A program made the translations under genes and the position numbers. From Byssovorax sp. (lineage in GTDB: Bacteria > Myxococcota_A > Polyangia > Polyangiales > Polyangiaceae), in assembly GCA_025362495.1 (NCBI GenBank), contig JANYGI010000151.1:62001-126000 (forward strand): a stretch of 64,000 nucleotides of DNA, read 5' to 3'. Shown one piece after another: positions 33,162-40,543 of this stretch (the stretch's first letter is position 1; each line of letters starts with the position of its first letter). Under the pieces are notes generated by a model. The model saw only the letters and a list, made by a program, of their open reading frames with translations. It had not been told where the DNA came from and searched no databases.

Positions 33162-33932
33162 GTGCTGATTGACACGCACTGTCACCTCGACGCGACGTAC
33201 TTTCCCGAGGGCCCCGACGCCGCGATCGAGCGCGCCAGGGCACAGGGCGTGGACGCGTTCGTCGTGGTCGGCGTCGGCGCGACGCTCGAGCAGTCACGCC
33301 AGGCCGTGGCGCTCGCGGCGCGACGATCGGACTGCCACGCGGTGACCGGCGTTCATCCGCACGACGCGGCCTCCGTCGACGCGGCGATGATCGCCGAACT
33401 CGAGCAGCTCGCCGCGTCGCCGCACGTCGTCGCCGTGGGGGAGATCGGGCTCGATTACCACTACGAGCGCTCGCCGCGCGAGGCGCAGCAGGCGGTGTTT
33501 CGCCGGCTGATCGGCCTCGCGCGCGCGGCGAAGAAGCCGATCGTGATCCACACGCGCGAGGCCGCCGCCGACACCATCGCCATCCTCACGGAGGAGGGCG
33601 CGGCGGACGTGGGCGGCATCATCCACTGCTTCTCGGAGGACCGCGCCTTCGCGCAGAAGGCCCTGGATCTCGGCTTCGATCTCTCGTTCTCGGGGATCGT
33701 CACCTTCAAGACGGCGCGCGCCATCCAGGACGTCGCGGGGTGGGCGCCCATCGATCGCATCCTCGTCGAGACCGACAGCCCGTACCTCGCGCCGGTGCCA
33801 TTTCGCGGCAAGCCGTGCGAGCCGGCGCACGTGCTCCACACGGCGCGCCGCGTCGCCGAGCTGCGAGGGATCTCGCTCGAAGAGGTCGCGGCGCGCACCT
33901 CGGAGAACGCGCGGCGCCGGCTCCGCTTCTAG
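33162..33932 (+). CDS. tatD: TatD-family metal-dependent DNase
   Basis: 256 residues from GTG 33162, only 12 bases after prkA. TIM-barrel metal site residues are present: DTHCHLD (His6, His8), VGEIGLDYHYE, VIHTREA, IIHCFSED and VETDSPYLAPVP. Members are 3'-5' exonucleases and hydrolases acting on DNA ends or D-aminoacyl substrates in the cytoplasm. Length is normal. Probably co-transcribed with prkA because of the short gap, though functional linkage is not implied. A hairpin follows the stop. Confidence 0.92.
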   Translation: MLIDTHCHLDATYFPEGPDAAIERARAQGVDAFVVVGVGATLEQSRQAVALAARRSDCHAVTGVHPHDAASVDAAMIAELEQLAASPHVVAVGEIGLDYHYERSPREAQQAVFRRLIGLARAAKKPIVIHTREAAADTIAILTEEGAADVGGIIHCFSEDRAFAQKALDLGFDLSFSGIVTFKTARAIQDVAGWAPIDRILVETDSPYLAPVPFRGKPCEPAHVLHTARRVAELRGISLEEVAARTSENARRRLRF

Positions 33933-33950
33933 CCGCGTCCTCCTCGCGGC
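33932..33950 (+). terminator. Hairpin after tatD
   Basis: GCCGCG (33932-33937) pairs with CGCGGC (33945-33950) around TCCTCCT, starting at the last base of the stop codon. CTTTTC follows a little later. Likely transcription end of the prkA-tatD unit. Confidence 0.45.
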
Positions 33951-34004
33951 GACGCGCCGAAGATCCCTTTTCATGGGGCGATTTTCGCGCATACTGAGCG
34001 CACG

Positions 34005-35357
34005 ATGCCGAGACCGCTACGCGACGAGGGGCGGGTCGCCTCGGCCTGGCTGCTGTCGATCGTCGGTCACCTCGTGGCGTTCGGCCTGACGGGGCTCGCG
34101 CTCGCCGGCTCGCTGGGGAAGCCGCCCGCGCCGGCGCTCACGCCGCCGACGCCGCCGCACCGCGACGACGACACGGTCGAGATCGATCTCCCGCGCGTGG
34201 TCGACGGCAGCCTGCTCGCGGCGACGACGCCGGCGAACGCGCTGCCCGCGCTCCCGCTCGCGCGCGGCGGCGGCGAGGGTCAGCCGCGCCCCGACATGGA
34301 TCAGCGCGGCCGCGGCGGCACCGACACGGCCGACGCCCCCGCCCTCAACCTCGCCGATCGCGACGAGGATCTCGTGCTCTCTCCCGAGCTGCGATCGCGC
34401 TTCGATCGCAGCCAGATCCAGCGCATCCGCAGCGCGCGCCACCGCGCCTCGCTCGAGGACTGGCGGGCCAGCCGCGAGCCGATGGAGCTCACCTTCATCG
34501 CCAGCGGCCACAGCGTGACGGATCGGCCCGAGCGTCGAGCGCCCTCGGATCGCGATCCCTCGGCGGGCGCGCGCGACTCCGGCGCGCCTCGCGTTCACGG
34601 CGGCGTGCTCGGCGCCGGCGAGCTCCCCGCGGGCGTCGGCGAAGCGCGACGCGAGCCCGGCGGCCCCGTCGAGGGCGCCGATCGCGCGTCCCCGGGCGTC
34701 GGCGTGCGCGACGGCGCCACGGGCGACGATCACCGCGCCAGCGCCAAGCTGGCCTTCGCGCGCCCCGACGTGCAGGAGGGCACGCCGTCGATCCCCGCAG
34801 CCGTGCAAGGTCGCGCGAGCGACACGGTCGACGCCGAGCAAGAGGTCGCGCTGGCGCTGCAGTCCATCGTCCACGCGAGCAACGCCGGCGGCGCCGTCGG
34901 CGCGGGCCGTGGCGGGCAAGACGGCGCGGGCCCCAGCGGCTCGGGCGGCGTGGCCGGCCAGGGCTCGACCTCGCGCGCGCTCGGCAATGGCTCTGGCGCG
35001 GGCTTCGACAGCAACGCCAAGGATCGCCGCCGCACCGACTACATCCGCCGCGTCACGAGCAAGCTCTTCGCGGCGACGGCGCACGCGTTCCCTCGCTGGG
35101 CGGCTGCCGAGGGGCTCCAGGGGATCTCGATCGTCACGTTCACGATCCTCGCGAACGGCAGCGTCGCGAGCGTCTCGGTGACGCGCCCGAGCGGCATCCC
35201 CGAGCTCGACGAGAACTGTCGCCAGGCCGTGCTCCGCATCGCGCCGCTCGATCCGCTCCCGCCCGAGATGGGCCAGAGCTACCGGTGGGCCTTCCCCTTC
35301 GACTTCCGGAACCCCGCGGTGCTCCCGAAGAGCGCCAAGGCCCACACCGAGGAATGA
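34005..35357 (+). CDS. TonB-like energy-transducer-type protein
   Basis: 450 residues. One N-terminal span (about 12-35, WLLSIVGHLVAFGLTGLALAG) is followed by a long Pro/Gly/Ala/Asp-rich periplasmic region with conserved RSRFDRSQIQRIRSARHRAS. The last 95 residues form a TonB C-terminal domain (AAAEGLQGISIVTFTILANGS, VTRPSGIPELDENCRQAV). TonB proteins couple inner-membrane energy to outer-membrane transport. No exbB/exbD or TonB receptor is near, so it may serve another envelope machine, as many TonB-domain proteins of this group do. ATG 34005 has no evident Shine-Dalgarno. Confidence 0.8.
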   Translation: MPRPLRDEGRVASAWLLSIVGHLVAFGLTGLALAGSLGKPPAPALTPPTPPHRDDDTVEIDLPRVVDGSLLAATTPANALPALPLARGGGEGQPRPDMDQRGRGGTDTADAPALNLADRDEDLVLSPELRSRFDRSQIQRIRSARHRASLEDWRASREPMELTFIASGHSVTDRPERRAPSDRDPSAGARDSGAPRVHGGVLGAGELPAGVGEARREPGGPVEGADRASPGVGVRDGATGDDHRASAKLAFARPDVQEGTPSIPAAVQGRASDTVDAEQEVALALQSIVHASNAGGAVGAGRGGQDGAGPSGSGGVAGQGSTSRALGNGSGAGFDSNAKDRRRTDYIRRVTSKLFAATAHAFPRWAAAEGLQGISIVTFTILANGSVASVSVTRPSGIPELDENCRQAVLRIAPLDPLPPEMGQSYRWAFPFDFRNPAVLPKSAKAHTEE

Positions 35358-35406
35358 AGGCGTTTCCCCGGAGAACGCGACGCCTACGATTTACTGCTCG
35401 TGCCGG

Positions 35407-35436
35407 TTGACAGATCGCTCCAGGATCGAACATATT
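35407..35436 (+). promoter_or_regulatory. Sigma70-type promoter of tRNA-Met
   Basis: A perfect -35 TTGACA at 35407-35412 and a CATATT -10 at 35431-35436 with an 18-base gap. Start of transcription would fall about 10 bases before the tRNA. The best promoter seen in this window. Confidence 0.6.
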
Positions 35437-35453
35437 CCGCCGCGTTTTCAGCC

Positions 35454-35527
35454 GCCGAAGTAGCTCAGCCGGCTAGAGCAGGCGTTTCATACGCGCCGGG
35501 TCGGGGGTTCGAGTCCCTCCTTCGGCA
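35454..35527 (+). tRNA. tRNA-Met (CAU), probably elongator
   Basis: A 74-base cloverleaf. Acceptor GCCGAAG (35454-35460) pairs fully with CTTCGGC; D arm GCTC/GAGC; anticodon stem GGCGT/GCGCC with loop TTCATAC giving anticodon CAT; T arm GGGGG TTCGAGT CCCTC; discriminator A at 35527. CCA is not encoded. Full 1-72 pairing (G-C) argues against an initiator tRNA. A T8 run (35528-35535) follows at once and probably ends transcription, possibly helped by the palindromes behind it. Confidence 0.9.
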
Positions 35528-35537
35528 TTTTTTTTCG

Positions 35538-35583
35538 ATGGGGCCGCTTGCGGCCCCATACCCCGGGGCGCCTCTGGCGCCCC
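35538..35583. repeat. Two tandem GC palindromes
   Basis: ATGGGGCCGC (35538-35547) pairs with GCGGCCCCAT (35550-35559), a perfect 10-bp stem. GGGGCGCC (35565-35572) pairs with GGCGCCCC (35576-35583), a perfect 8-bp stem. They may act as terminators or be a REP-like element; a comparable hairpin set lies at 58922-59037. Confidence 0.6.
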
Positions 35584-35600
35584 ACGCGCTTTCCGCGGTT

Positions 35601-35687
35601 GTGTGGTGCGAGGGTCGCGTTGCGCGGGGACTGGCCCCGCGAGCGAGCCTCGCAGGTGTGGTGCGACGCTGCCGTTGCGCGGGGACT
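35601..35687. repeat. Imperfect 32-base direct repeat
   Basis: Copies at 35601-35632 and 35656-35687 share GTGTGGTGCGA at the start and CGTTGCGCGGGGACT at the end, differing in between. Spacing is 55 bases. No gene covers it. Confidence 0.5.
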
Positions 35688-35943
35688 CGTCCGCGGCGCG
35701 ACAGTCTCGCGTGGGTCGCGACGCGCGTTGGGCTGGCCTCGATCCACGGGCGTCGAGACGGCTCGCGGGCGGTCTTGCAACAGCGTTGCAGGTGCACACG
35801 AGTTGCAACGGCGGCGATCGGTGGGCGCGGGCCGGCGGCGAGGTCGCGAGAGGGCGCTCCCCTGCGTGGGTCGCGGGCGTCGGTGGGCCGACGGAGCGCG
35901 CAGGGGGCGTGGCTATCGCTGCGCGCCGGTCGGGCGCGTCGGG

Positions 35944-36420
35944 TCACGAAGCGCGTTGCGCCGCCGGCTTGCGCGCCGAAGCGGTGCGCTTCGTCCCGGT
36001 GCGCTTGGTCGCGGTCGCGCGCTTCCTGGCGGCGGCTCGCGGGCGCTTGGTCGCGGTCGCGCGCTTCCTGGCGGCGGCGCGCGGGCGCTTGGGCGCGGTG
36101 GCGCGCTTCGTCGCCGTCGCGCGCTTCGTCGCCGGGCGCGCGGTGGCGCGACCTTGCTTCGTCGCCTCGTCCTTCGAGAGCGCGGACTTCGCCGCGGGGG
36201 TGCGGCGCGCGGCGGCCTTTCGCTTCGCGGCCGGGCGGCCTCGCGTCGCCTTCGCTTCGCCCTCCGTCGCCGTCTTCCCGGCGGTCGCGGCGGTCTTGCG
36301 AGCCGTCGTCCGACCGCGGGTCTCCGTGGCTTCGGACGGGGTGCGCGCCCCGCGCTTGGCCGGCGCTTTCGAGGTGGTCTTCTTCGCGCCGCCGGTGCGG
36401 GCCGTGCTCTTGGACATCAT
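35944..36420 (-). CDS. Histone H1-like Lys/Ala-rich protein
   Basis: 158 residues from ATG 36420, preceded by GGGAGA as ribosome binding site; a second ATG follows directly. About half the residues are Lys, Arg, Ala or Thr, in 14-residue repeats such as KRATATKRPRAAAR. This is the composition of bacterial histone H1-like or AlgP-like C-terminal tails, which bind DNA without sequence preference. No globular domain is seen. Such proteins compact the nucleoid, often at particular growth stages; the regulatory role here is not known. Confidence 0.8.
   Translation of the reverse strand: MMSKSTARTGGAKKTTSKAPAKRGARTPSEATETRGRTTARKTAATAGKTATEGEAKATRGRPAAKRKAAARRTPAAKSALSKDEATKQGRATARPATKRATATKRATAPKRPRAAARKRATATKRPRAAARKRATATKRTGTKRTASARKPAAQRAS
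36002..36127. repeat. 42-base tandem repeat inside the H1-like gene
   Basis: About three copies of a 42-base unit, starting at 36002, 36044 and 36086 with CGCTTGG, encode 14-residue Lys/Arg/Ala blocks. The first two are almost identical, so recent duplication and length variation are likely. Confidence 0.7.
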
Positions 36421-36709
36421 GACGTGGTCTCCCGTTATCGCTGCCACTCGGCCGCGATGCGGACCACGCTCGGCAATCCGTGTGCCGCCGCGCCTCGGGG
36501 CCGGCGCCGGCGCGGACCACGTCGCGCAGCACGACGCGCGATCACCCGGCAAATGAAGCGTCATCGCCGCAGCGCGCGCGCGCCGACGCCGGAGCGCGGG
36601 CGCGCCGCGTGTCACGCCAGCGCGCGCCTCGACGGACCTGCCGGCGCGCGACGGGCAGTTCGCGCACAGCCCGCGCGGCCTCGCGACGGCGAAAGCGCGC
36701 GCGCCGCGC

Positions 36710-38278
36710 TCAGGGGCGCACGTTGACGAAGGTGCCTTCGCTGCCGGCGCCGTCGTGGACCGCGCTCCACCCCTCGGGCAGCGGCGGATCGGACCACGCC
36801 CAGATCCGGTGCGCGTCGATCGGCGTCATCGCCACGTCGTGGAAGGTCGAGGCCTCGCCGACCCCGTCGCCCCAGTACATGCCGTGGAGCGCGTAGCCCG
36901 GCTCGAACTCCATCACCCACGGCGCGTCGGCCACGTCGAAGCCGTTCTGCACTTCGCGAGGATCGAGCGTCCGGGTGATGTATTTGCTCTTCACCTTGAA
37001 GATGCCGCGGGCCGTCGCGGCGCTCGTCGCCGGGTCCTTCATTTGATCGCGTCCCGACGAGATCAGCGTCGCGTACACGGCCTTCGAGCCTTCGTAGGCC
37101 GTGAGCGTCTGGTTGGCGATGCTCACGTCGAGCCACTTCTGCGTGCCCTTGGCGAAATCGGGAAGCTTGTGGCGCTTCACGATCACCACGAGATCCTGGG
37201 CGCGGAGCCAGTCGCCGTCGCGGGACTCTTCGTATCTCACGCCTTCCACGGTGCGAAACTTCCCCGTGAGCGGCACCGCCGCGCGTCGCTCGAGCTCGTC
37301 CTCGTGCTTGATCGCTTTGCCGCGCGCGAGCGAATATCCATGCACGCCGAGCTTGTGAATGAACGCTATCGGCAGGCCGAGCTTCTCCAGATCGAGCCCG
37401 TGCCAGGCGGATCCCAGCGCCGGCTTGAGGCGATCGGTGGGCACCACGCGCCCGTCGGCCGTCACGGCGAAGCGGCGCTTTTCTCCGCTCGCGCCTCCGT
37501 CAGCGAGGAAGCTCCCCGCGAACGCGACGCCGCTGCCCTTGCGGAGCGCGCCGGATTTGACCTCGCCCGCGGCCTCGGGCGCGCGCGCCTGGCTGGAGAA
37601 ATCGAAGAACGAGCTGCTCGTGCGCCGGCCCTCGACGATCCCCTCCCCGCCCGCGAGCAGCACCGGCGGCCCCGTCGGCACGAAGCGATCGTCGAGCGGG
37701 ACGTCGTTGGGACCGGTGCCAAGAGGATCCTGATCCGGGCCTTTTCGCAGCACTTTTGCCAGATCCGGCTCGGCCGCGAGCTGCTCGGCCGCGCTCGGGG
37801 TCCGCGCGTAGACGGGCACGTTCTCGCTGCGCGCGCGCGCGTAGTGGTACGGGAGCGCCTTGCTCAGATCCGGCGCGGCGGGCTGACCGTGCACCTTCGT
37901 CACGTCGATCACCGCGCCGCCGCCCGCGCAGATGAACCCGCGCGGACGCACCGCGTACCAGCCGCCGTCGCAGCCCGACGTCGACACCGGCTCCTTCGAT
38001 CGCGCGACGGACGAGCCCGCGCCCAGCTCGCCGACGGGCTTCGCGCTCTCGCTCGGTCGGTCCACGATCGGCGTTCCGGCCTTCATCGCCCAGATTTTCG
38101 GACCATCCGCGGGCGGCACCGGCACGTTGGCGAAGGCGTCGTCGGCCGGCTCCGCGTGGGCCAGCGGGCTCGCGCCGTCCTTCGATTTGCAGCCCGTTCC
38201 GGCGATCAAGAGGCCGCCGAGGAGCGCGGCCCCACGACCGAGGAGAGAGCGCAAGAAGGCACGCGTCCGGGGGTTCAT
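36710..38278 (-). CDS. L,D-transpeptidase (YkuD)-fold lipoprotein lacking the catalytic Cys
   Basis: 522 residues from ATG 38278. The lipobox LLIAGTGC gives lipidated Cys30. A 300-residue middle domain carries SH3-like pieces (GWYAVRPRGFICAGG, VRYEESRDGDWLRAQDLVVI). The C-terminal YkuD domain starts near KWLDVSIANQTLTAYEG. Active members of this layout have HGxYW and then SHGCVNLSPIDA; here ALHGMYWGD is kept but the second part reads STFHDVAMTPIDA, so the Cys and its neighbours are replaced while PIDA and the rest align. It is probably inactive as a transpeptidase and may bind peptidoglycan or another partner. Confidence 0.8.
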   Translation of the reverse strand: MNPRTRAFLRSLLGRGAALLGGLLIAGTGCKSKDGASPLAHAEPADDAFANVPVPPADGPKIWAMKAGTPIVDRPSESAKPVGELGAGSSVARSKEPVSTSGCDGGWYAVRPRGFICAGGGAVIDVTKVHGQPAAPDLSKALPYHYARARSENVPVYARTPSAAEQLAAEPDLAKVLRKGPDQDPLGTGPNDVPLDDRFVPTGPPVLLAGGEGIVEGRRTSSSFFDFSSQARAPEAAGEVKSGALRKGSGVAFAGSFLADGGASGEKRRFAVTADGRVVPTDRLKPALGSAWHGLDLEKLGLPIAFIHKLGVHGYSLARGKAIKHEDELERRAAVPLTGKFRTVEGVRYEESRDGDWLRAQDLVVIVKRHKLPDFAKGTQKWLDVSIANQTLTAYEGSKAVYATLISSGRDQMKDPATSAATARGIFKVKSKYITRTLDPREVQNGFDVADAPWVMEFEPGYALHGMYWGDGVGEASTFHDVAMTPIDAHRIWAWSDPPLPEGWSAVHDGAGSEGTFVNVRP

Positions 38279-38465
38279 GGCTCGACGCATGCCCGAGTTC
38301 GCGCCGCCGGGCCAAATCTCCGGCGACGTGGATCGCCCGCTTCGTCGCCTTCGCCAGCCTCTTCGCGCGCCGCGGATCGTCCGCAGCGTTCTCGCTCCGC
38401 GGGCGGCGTCGTCGGCGCGCCGGACCTCCCTGGCGGTGCGTCGAGGATCGCTCCATGAGGCTTGC

Positions 38466-39023
38466 GTGATCACGACGCGTCGGCTCCCCGCGCCCTTGCT
38501 CGTCCCTTATCGCGCGGCGCTGTACCCGCTCCTCGCCGCGCGCCGCGTCGTCACCGCGCTGCGCCCCGGGCAGGCGTGGCGCACGTGGATCACCGAGCGG
38601 CTGCTCCTCGGCGGCTTTCTCCTTCCAGGCGATGCGATCGAGCTCGCGCGCTGCGGCGTCACGGCCGTCGTCGACGTCTCGAGCGAGCTCTGGGCGCCGC
38701 GACGCGCGCTCCATGCAGCGAGCCTCGCCTACCACCGCGTCCCCTGCCGGGACCTCGGCGCGCCATCCCTCGACGACGCCGATCGCGGAGTCGGCTTCAT
38801 CGCGGCGGCGATCCGGGCGGGCGGCCGGGTCCATGTTCACTGCGGCAGCGGCGTCGGCCGGAGCGTGATCGTCGCGCTCTGTTATCTCGCCCTCCACGAA
38901 GGCCACGACGTCGACGCTGCGCTCGCCGACATCCGGCGCAAGCGCCCCTGCGTCGCGATCCGCAAAGGACAGCGTGCCTTCGTCGATCGCTACCTCGCGT
39001 GGCGCAACGGTCCCTCCTCCTGA
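38466..39023 (+). CDS. Dual-specificity protein phosphatase-like protein
   Basis: 185 residues from GTG 38466. The signature HCGSGVGRS (Cys126, Arg132) is the HCxxGxxR(S/T) loop of Cys-based phosphatases, and Asp96 in CRDLGAPS can be the general acid. RPCVAIRKGQRAFVDRYLAW at the end is typical of bacterial and plant DSPs close to PTPMT1. The N-terminal 45 residues contain a hydrophobic, basic helix (LLVPYRAALYPLLAARR) that may touch membranes. Substrate may be a phosphoprotein or a phospholipid head group. Divergent from the L,D-transpeptidase gene. Confidence 0.85.
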   Translation: MITTRRLPAPLLVPYRAALYPLLAARRVVTALRPGQAWRTWITERLLLGGFLLPGDAIELARCGVTAVVDVSSELWAPRRALHAASLAYHRVPCRDLGAPSLDDADRGVGFIAAAIRAGGRVHVHCGSGVGRSVIVALCYLALHEGHDVDAALADIRRKRPCVAIRKGQRAFVDRYLAWRNGPSS

Positions 39024-39037
39024 CTGAGCCTCGCGCG

Positions 39038-39057
39038 CTGGCCCGACGGAGGGCCGG
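39038..39057 (+). terminator. Hairpin after phosphatase gene
   Basis: GGCCC (39040-39044) pairs with GGGCC (39051-39055), extended by wobble pairs outward, 15 bases past the stop. Weak GC terminator. Confidence 0.35.
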
Positions 39058-39077
39058 ATCGTGATACGCACGCCTGC

Positions 39078-39525
39078 GTGCGCAACGAGCCTCCCTTCTC
39101 CTGTCCTCAGTGCGGCGACACGGGCATCGGCGGCGATCGCTGCCTCCGCTGCAAGATCGACATGCTCGATCGCGCCGGCCGCCCGGTGCTGGCGCCGTCG
39201 GCCGTGTTCCTGAGCCTCCCCACGTTCGACGGGTTCAGGCACCCCTGGGCGATGTGGGCGACGGGCGCCGTCTTCATGATCTGCCTCGTGAGCATCCCGC
39301 GCTTCGCCCGCGCTGGTCGACATGCCCTGGAACGAGCCTATCTCGATCGTCCTGAAAGACGGCGCCGAGGTCGAGATCTTCGGGGCCGCGGCGCGCAAAC
39401 CCGTCTCGGCGTATCCCGATCTCGCGCAGTCGGGCGGCTACCGCGAGGCGCCCTCGATCCTGGTCTTCGACGGCTCCCCCGAGCAGCGCGTGCTCCTCAT
39501 CGCCTCTCCCCGCAGCGGCGGTTGA
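39078..39525 (+). pseudogene. Zinc-ribbon membrane protein, probably frameshifted
   Basis: The first frame from GTG 39078 encodes CPQCGDTGIGGDRCLRC, a zinc ribbon, then a membrane span (WAMWATGAVFMICLVSI) and stays meaningful to about 39305. Beyond that it turns Arg-rich and low in sense. At the same place the +1 frame becomes protein-like: ALVDMPWNEPISIVLKDGAEVEIFG onward to a stop at 39525. One base gained or lost near 39300-39310 would join them into a roughly 149-residue protein with an outside domain. It could be a real pseudogene, a sequencing error, or two genes (the second from ATG 39322). Function unknown. Confidence 0.55.
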
Positions 39526-39529
39526 GCTA

Positions 39530-40525
39530 TCAGGGCGTCCCGTGCGCCGGTGGCACCGCCATCCGCTGCCGCCGCGGGATCTTCGCCGTGACGGTATCCT
39601 TCGATACGGCGCCTCCGCCGCTCGCGTCGCTGCAGCAGCGAAAGCCCACCTGGTAGAAGCTGAACCAGGCGTTGTGCGACGAGGTCATCGGCCGGCAGCG
39701 CGCCCGGATCGGCCCCCAGTAGCCCCCTTTGAGCGCCGATCGAAAGGGCTTCTCGGTCTCTTTCCCGCTCGCGTTCTCCACCCACTCATCCACGTTGCCG
39801 GTCATGTCGCGCACGCCGAAGGGGCTGATGCAACGATCGAACGTGCCTGAAGGGACGCGCTTGTCGAGGCGCTCGACCTCGCCCGAGATCTTCCACGGGT
39901 CCGAGAACGCGGGCAGATCGGGCATCGTCACGGGCCTGTCGATGTTGCAGGCTGTGGCGTCGCGATCGATGCCATACGGGTAAGGCCACATCTCGGTGCC
40001 CTCGCAGGCGAACTCCCACTCTTCGGTGGAGCAGAGCCGCTTTCCCTCGACCGAACAGGCACGCTTGGCGTCGTCGTAGTCCACCATCACGGCCGGGACG
40101 ACGCCCTCGAGGTTCGGGTACTCGAACACATCGACGCAGTACCGCCGGTGCTGGAGGCGGCCCTCGCAGAGCACGTCCTGCGCATAGCGGTCGCACACGT
40201 CCCGGGTCTCGTTGGCGAAGCTGACGCAGGTGTGGCCCACGAACGGACAGTAAACGCCGTCGACGAGCACCATGCCTTCGCCACAGGCGGTCGCGCTCTC
40301 GGGATCGACATGAACGTACGGCGGCGTCTTCGGGCGCCCCGCGTCGAGCGTGGACGACGGCGCGTGGGCCGAGGCGCTCGGGGCGGGCGCGGCGGCGTCG
40401 ACGAGCTCGACCGTCTCCGGCGGCGCGGGATCCTCGGGTGGCCGCGACGCGCGCGGGAACACCAGGATCGCGGCGACGGCGGCCGCGGCGGCGACAATGG
40501 CGAGGTAGAGGAAGCGATCGCGCAT
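39530..40525 (-). CDS. SUMF1/FGE-domain secreted protein (1)
   Basis: 331 residues. An N-terminal membrane anchor (FLYLAIVAAAAAVAAILVF) precedes an Ala/Pro spacer. From about residue 80 the formylglycine-generating-enzyme-like fold appears: CPFVGHTCVSFANETRDVC, YCVDVFEYPN, DYDDAKRACSVEGKRLCSTEEWEFACEG, FGVRDMTGNVDEWVE, GGYWGPIRARCRP and YQVGFRCCSD. FGE oxidises a sulfatase Cys, but this is one of many myxobacterial SUMF1 proteins without a sulfatase neighbour and may be a binding or regulatory domain. Very Cys-rich, so disulfides outside the cell are likely. It lies 18 bases beyond the end of a paralogue. Confidence 0.82.
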   Translation of the reverse strand: MRDRFLYLAIVAAAAAVAAILVFPRASRPPEDPAPPETVELVDAAAPAPSASAHAPSSTLDAGRPKTPPYVHVDPESATACGEGMVLVDGVYCPFVGHTCVSFANETRDVCDRYAQDVLCEGRLQHRRYCVDVFEYPNLEGVVPAVMVDYDDAKRACSVEGKRLCSTEEWEFACEGTEMWPYPYGIDRDATACNIDRPVTMPDLPAFSDPWKISGEVERLDKRVPSGTFDRCISPFGVRDMTGNVDEWVENASGKETEKPFRSALKGGYWGPIRARCRPMTSSHNAWFSFYQVGFRCCSDASGGGAVSKDTVTAKIPRRQRMAVPPAHGTP

Positions 40526-40543
40526 CGGGACGGGGCGGCCCTT

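Larger units (their letters stand above)
35528..35943. other. Non-coding region after tRNA-Met
   Basis: 416 bases without a supportable gene. It opens with T8, then tandem palindromes at 35538-35583, then an imperfect direct repeat (35601-35632 and 35656-35687, both ending TTGCGCGGGGACT) and three TTGCAA-type sites near 35775-35810. Open frames crossing it, including one reading through the tRNA, have low-complexity translations only. Confidence 0.55.

Noticed and set aside
35473-35808. Minus-strand frames across tRNA-Met ending in EGLEPPTRRV-like sequence
   Set aside because: They are antisense translations of the tRNA and its palindromes, a known annotation artefact.
36002-36127. CRISPR-like array
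   Set aside because: Repeats are contiguous 42-base coding units without spacers.
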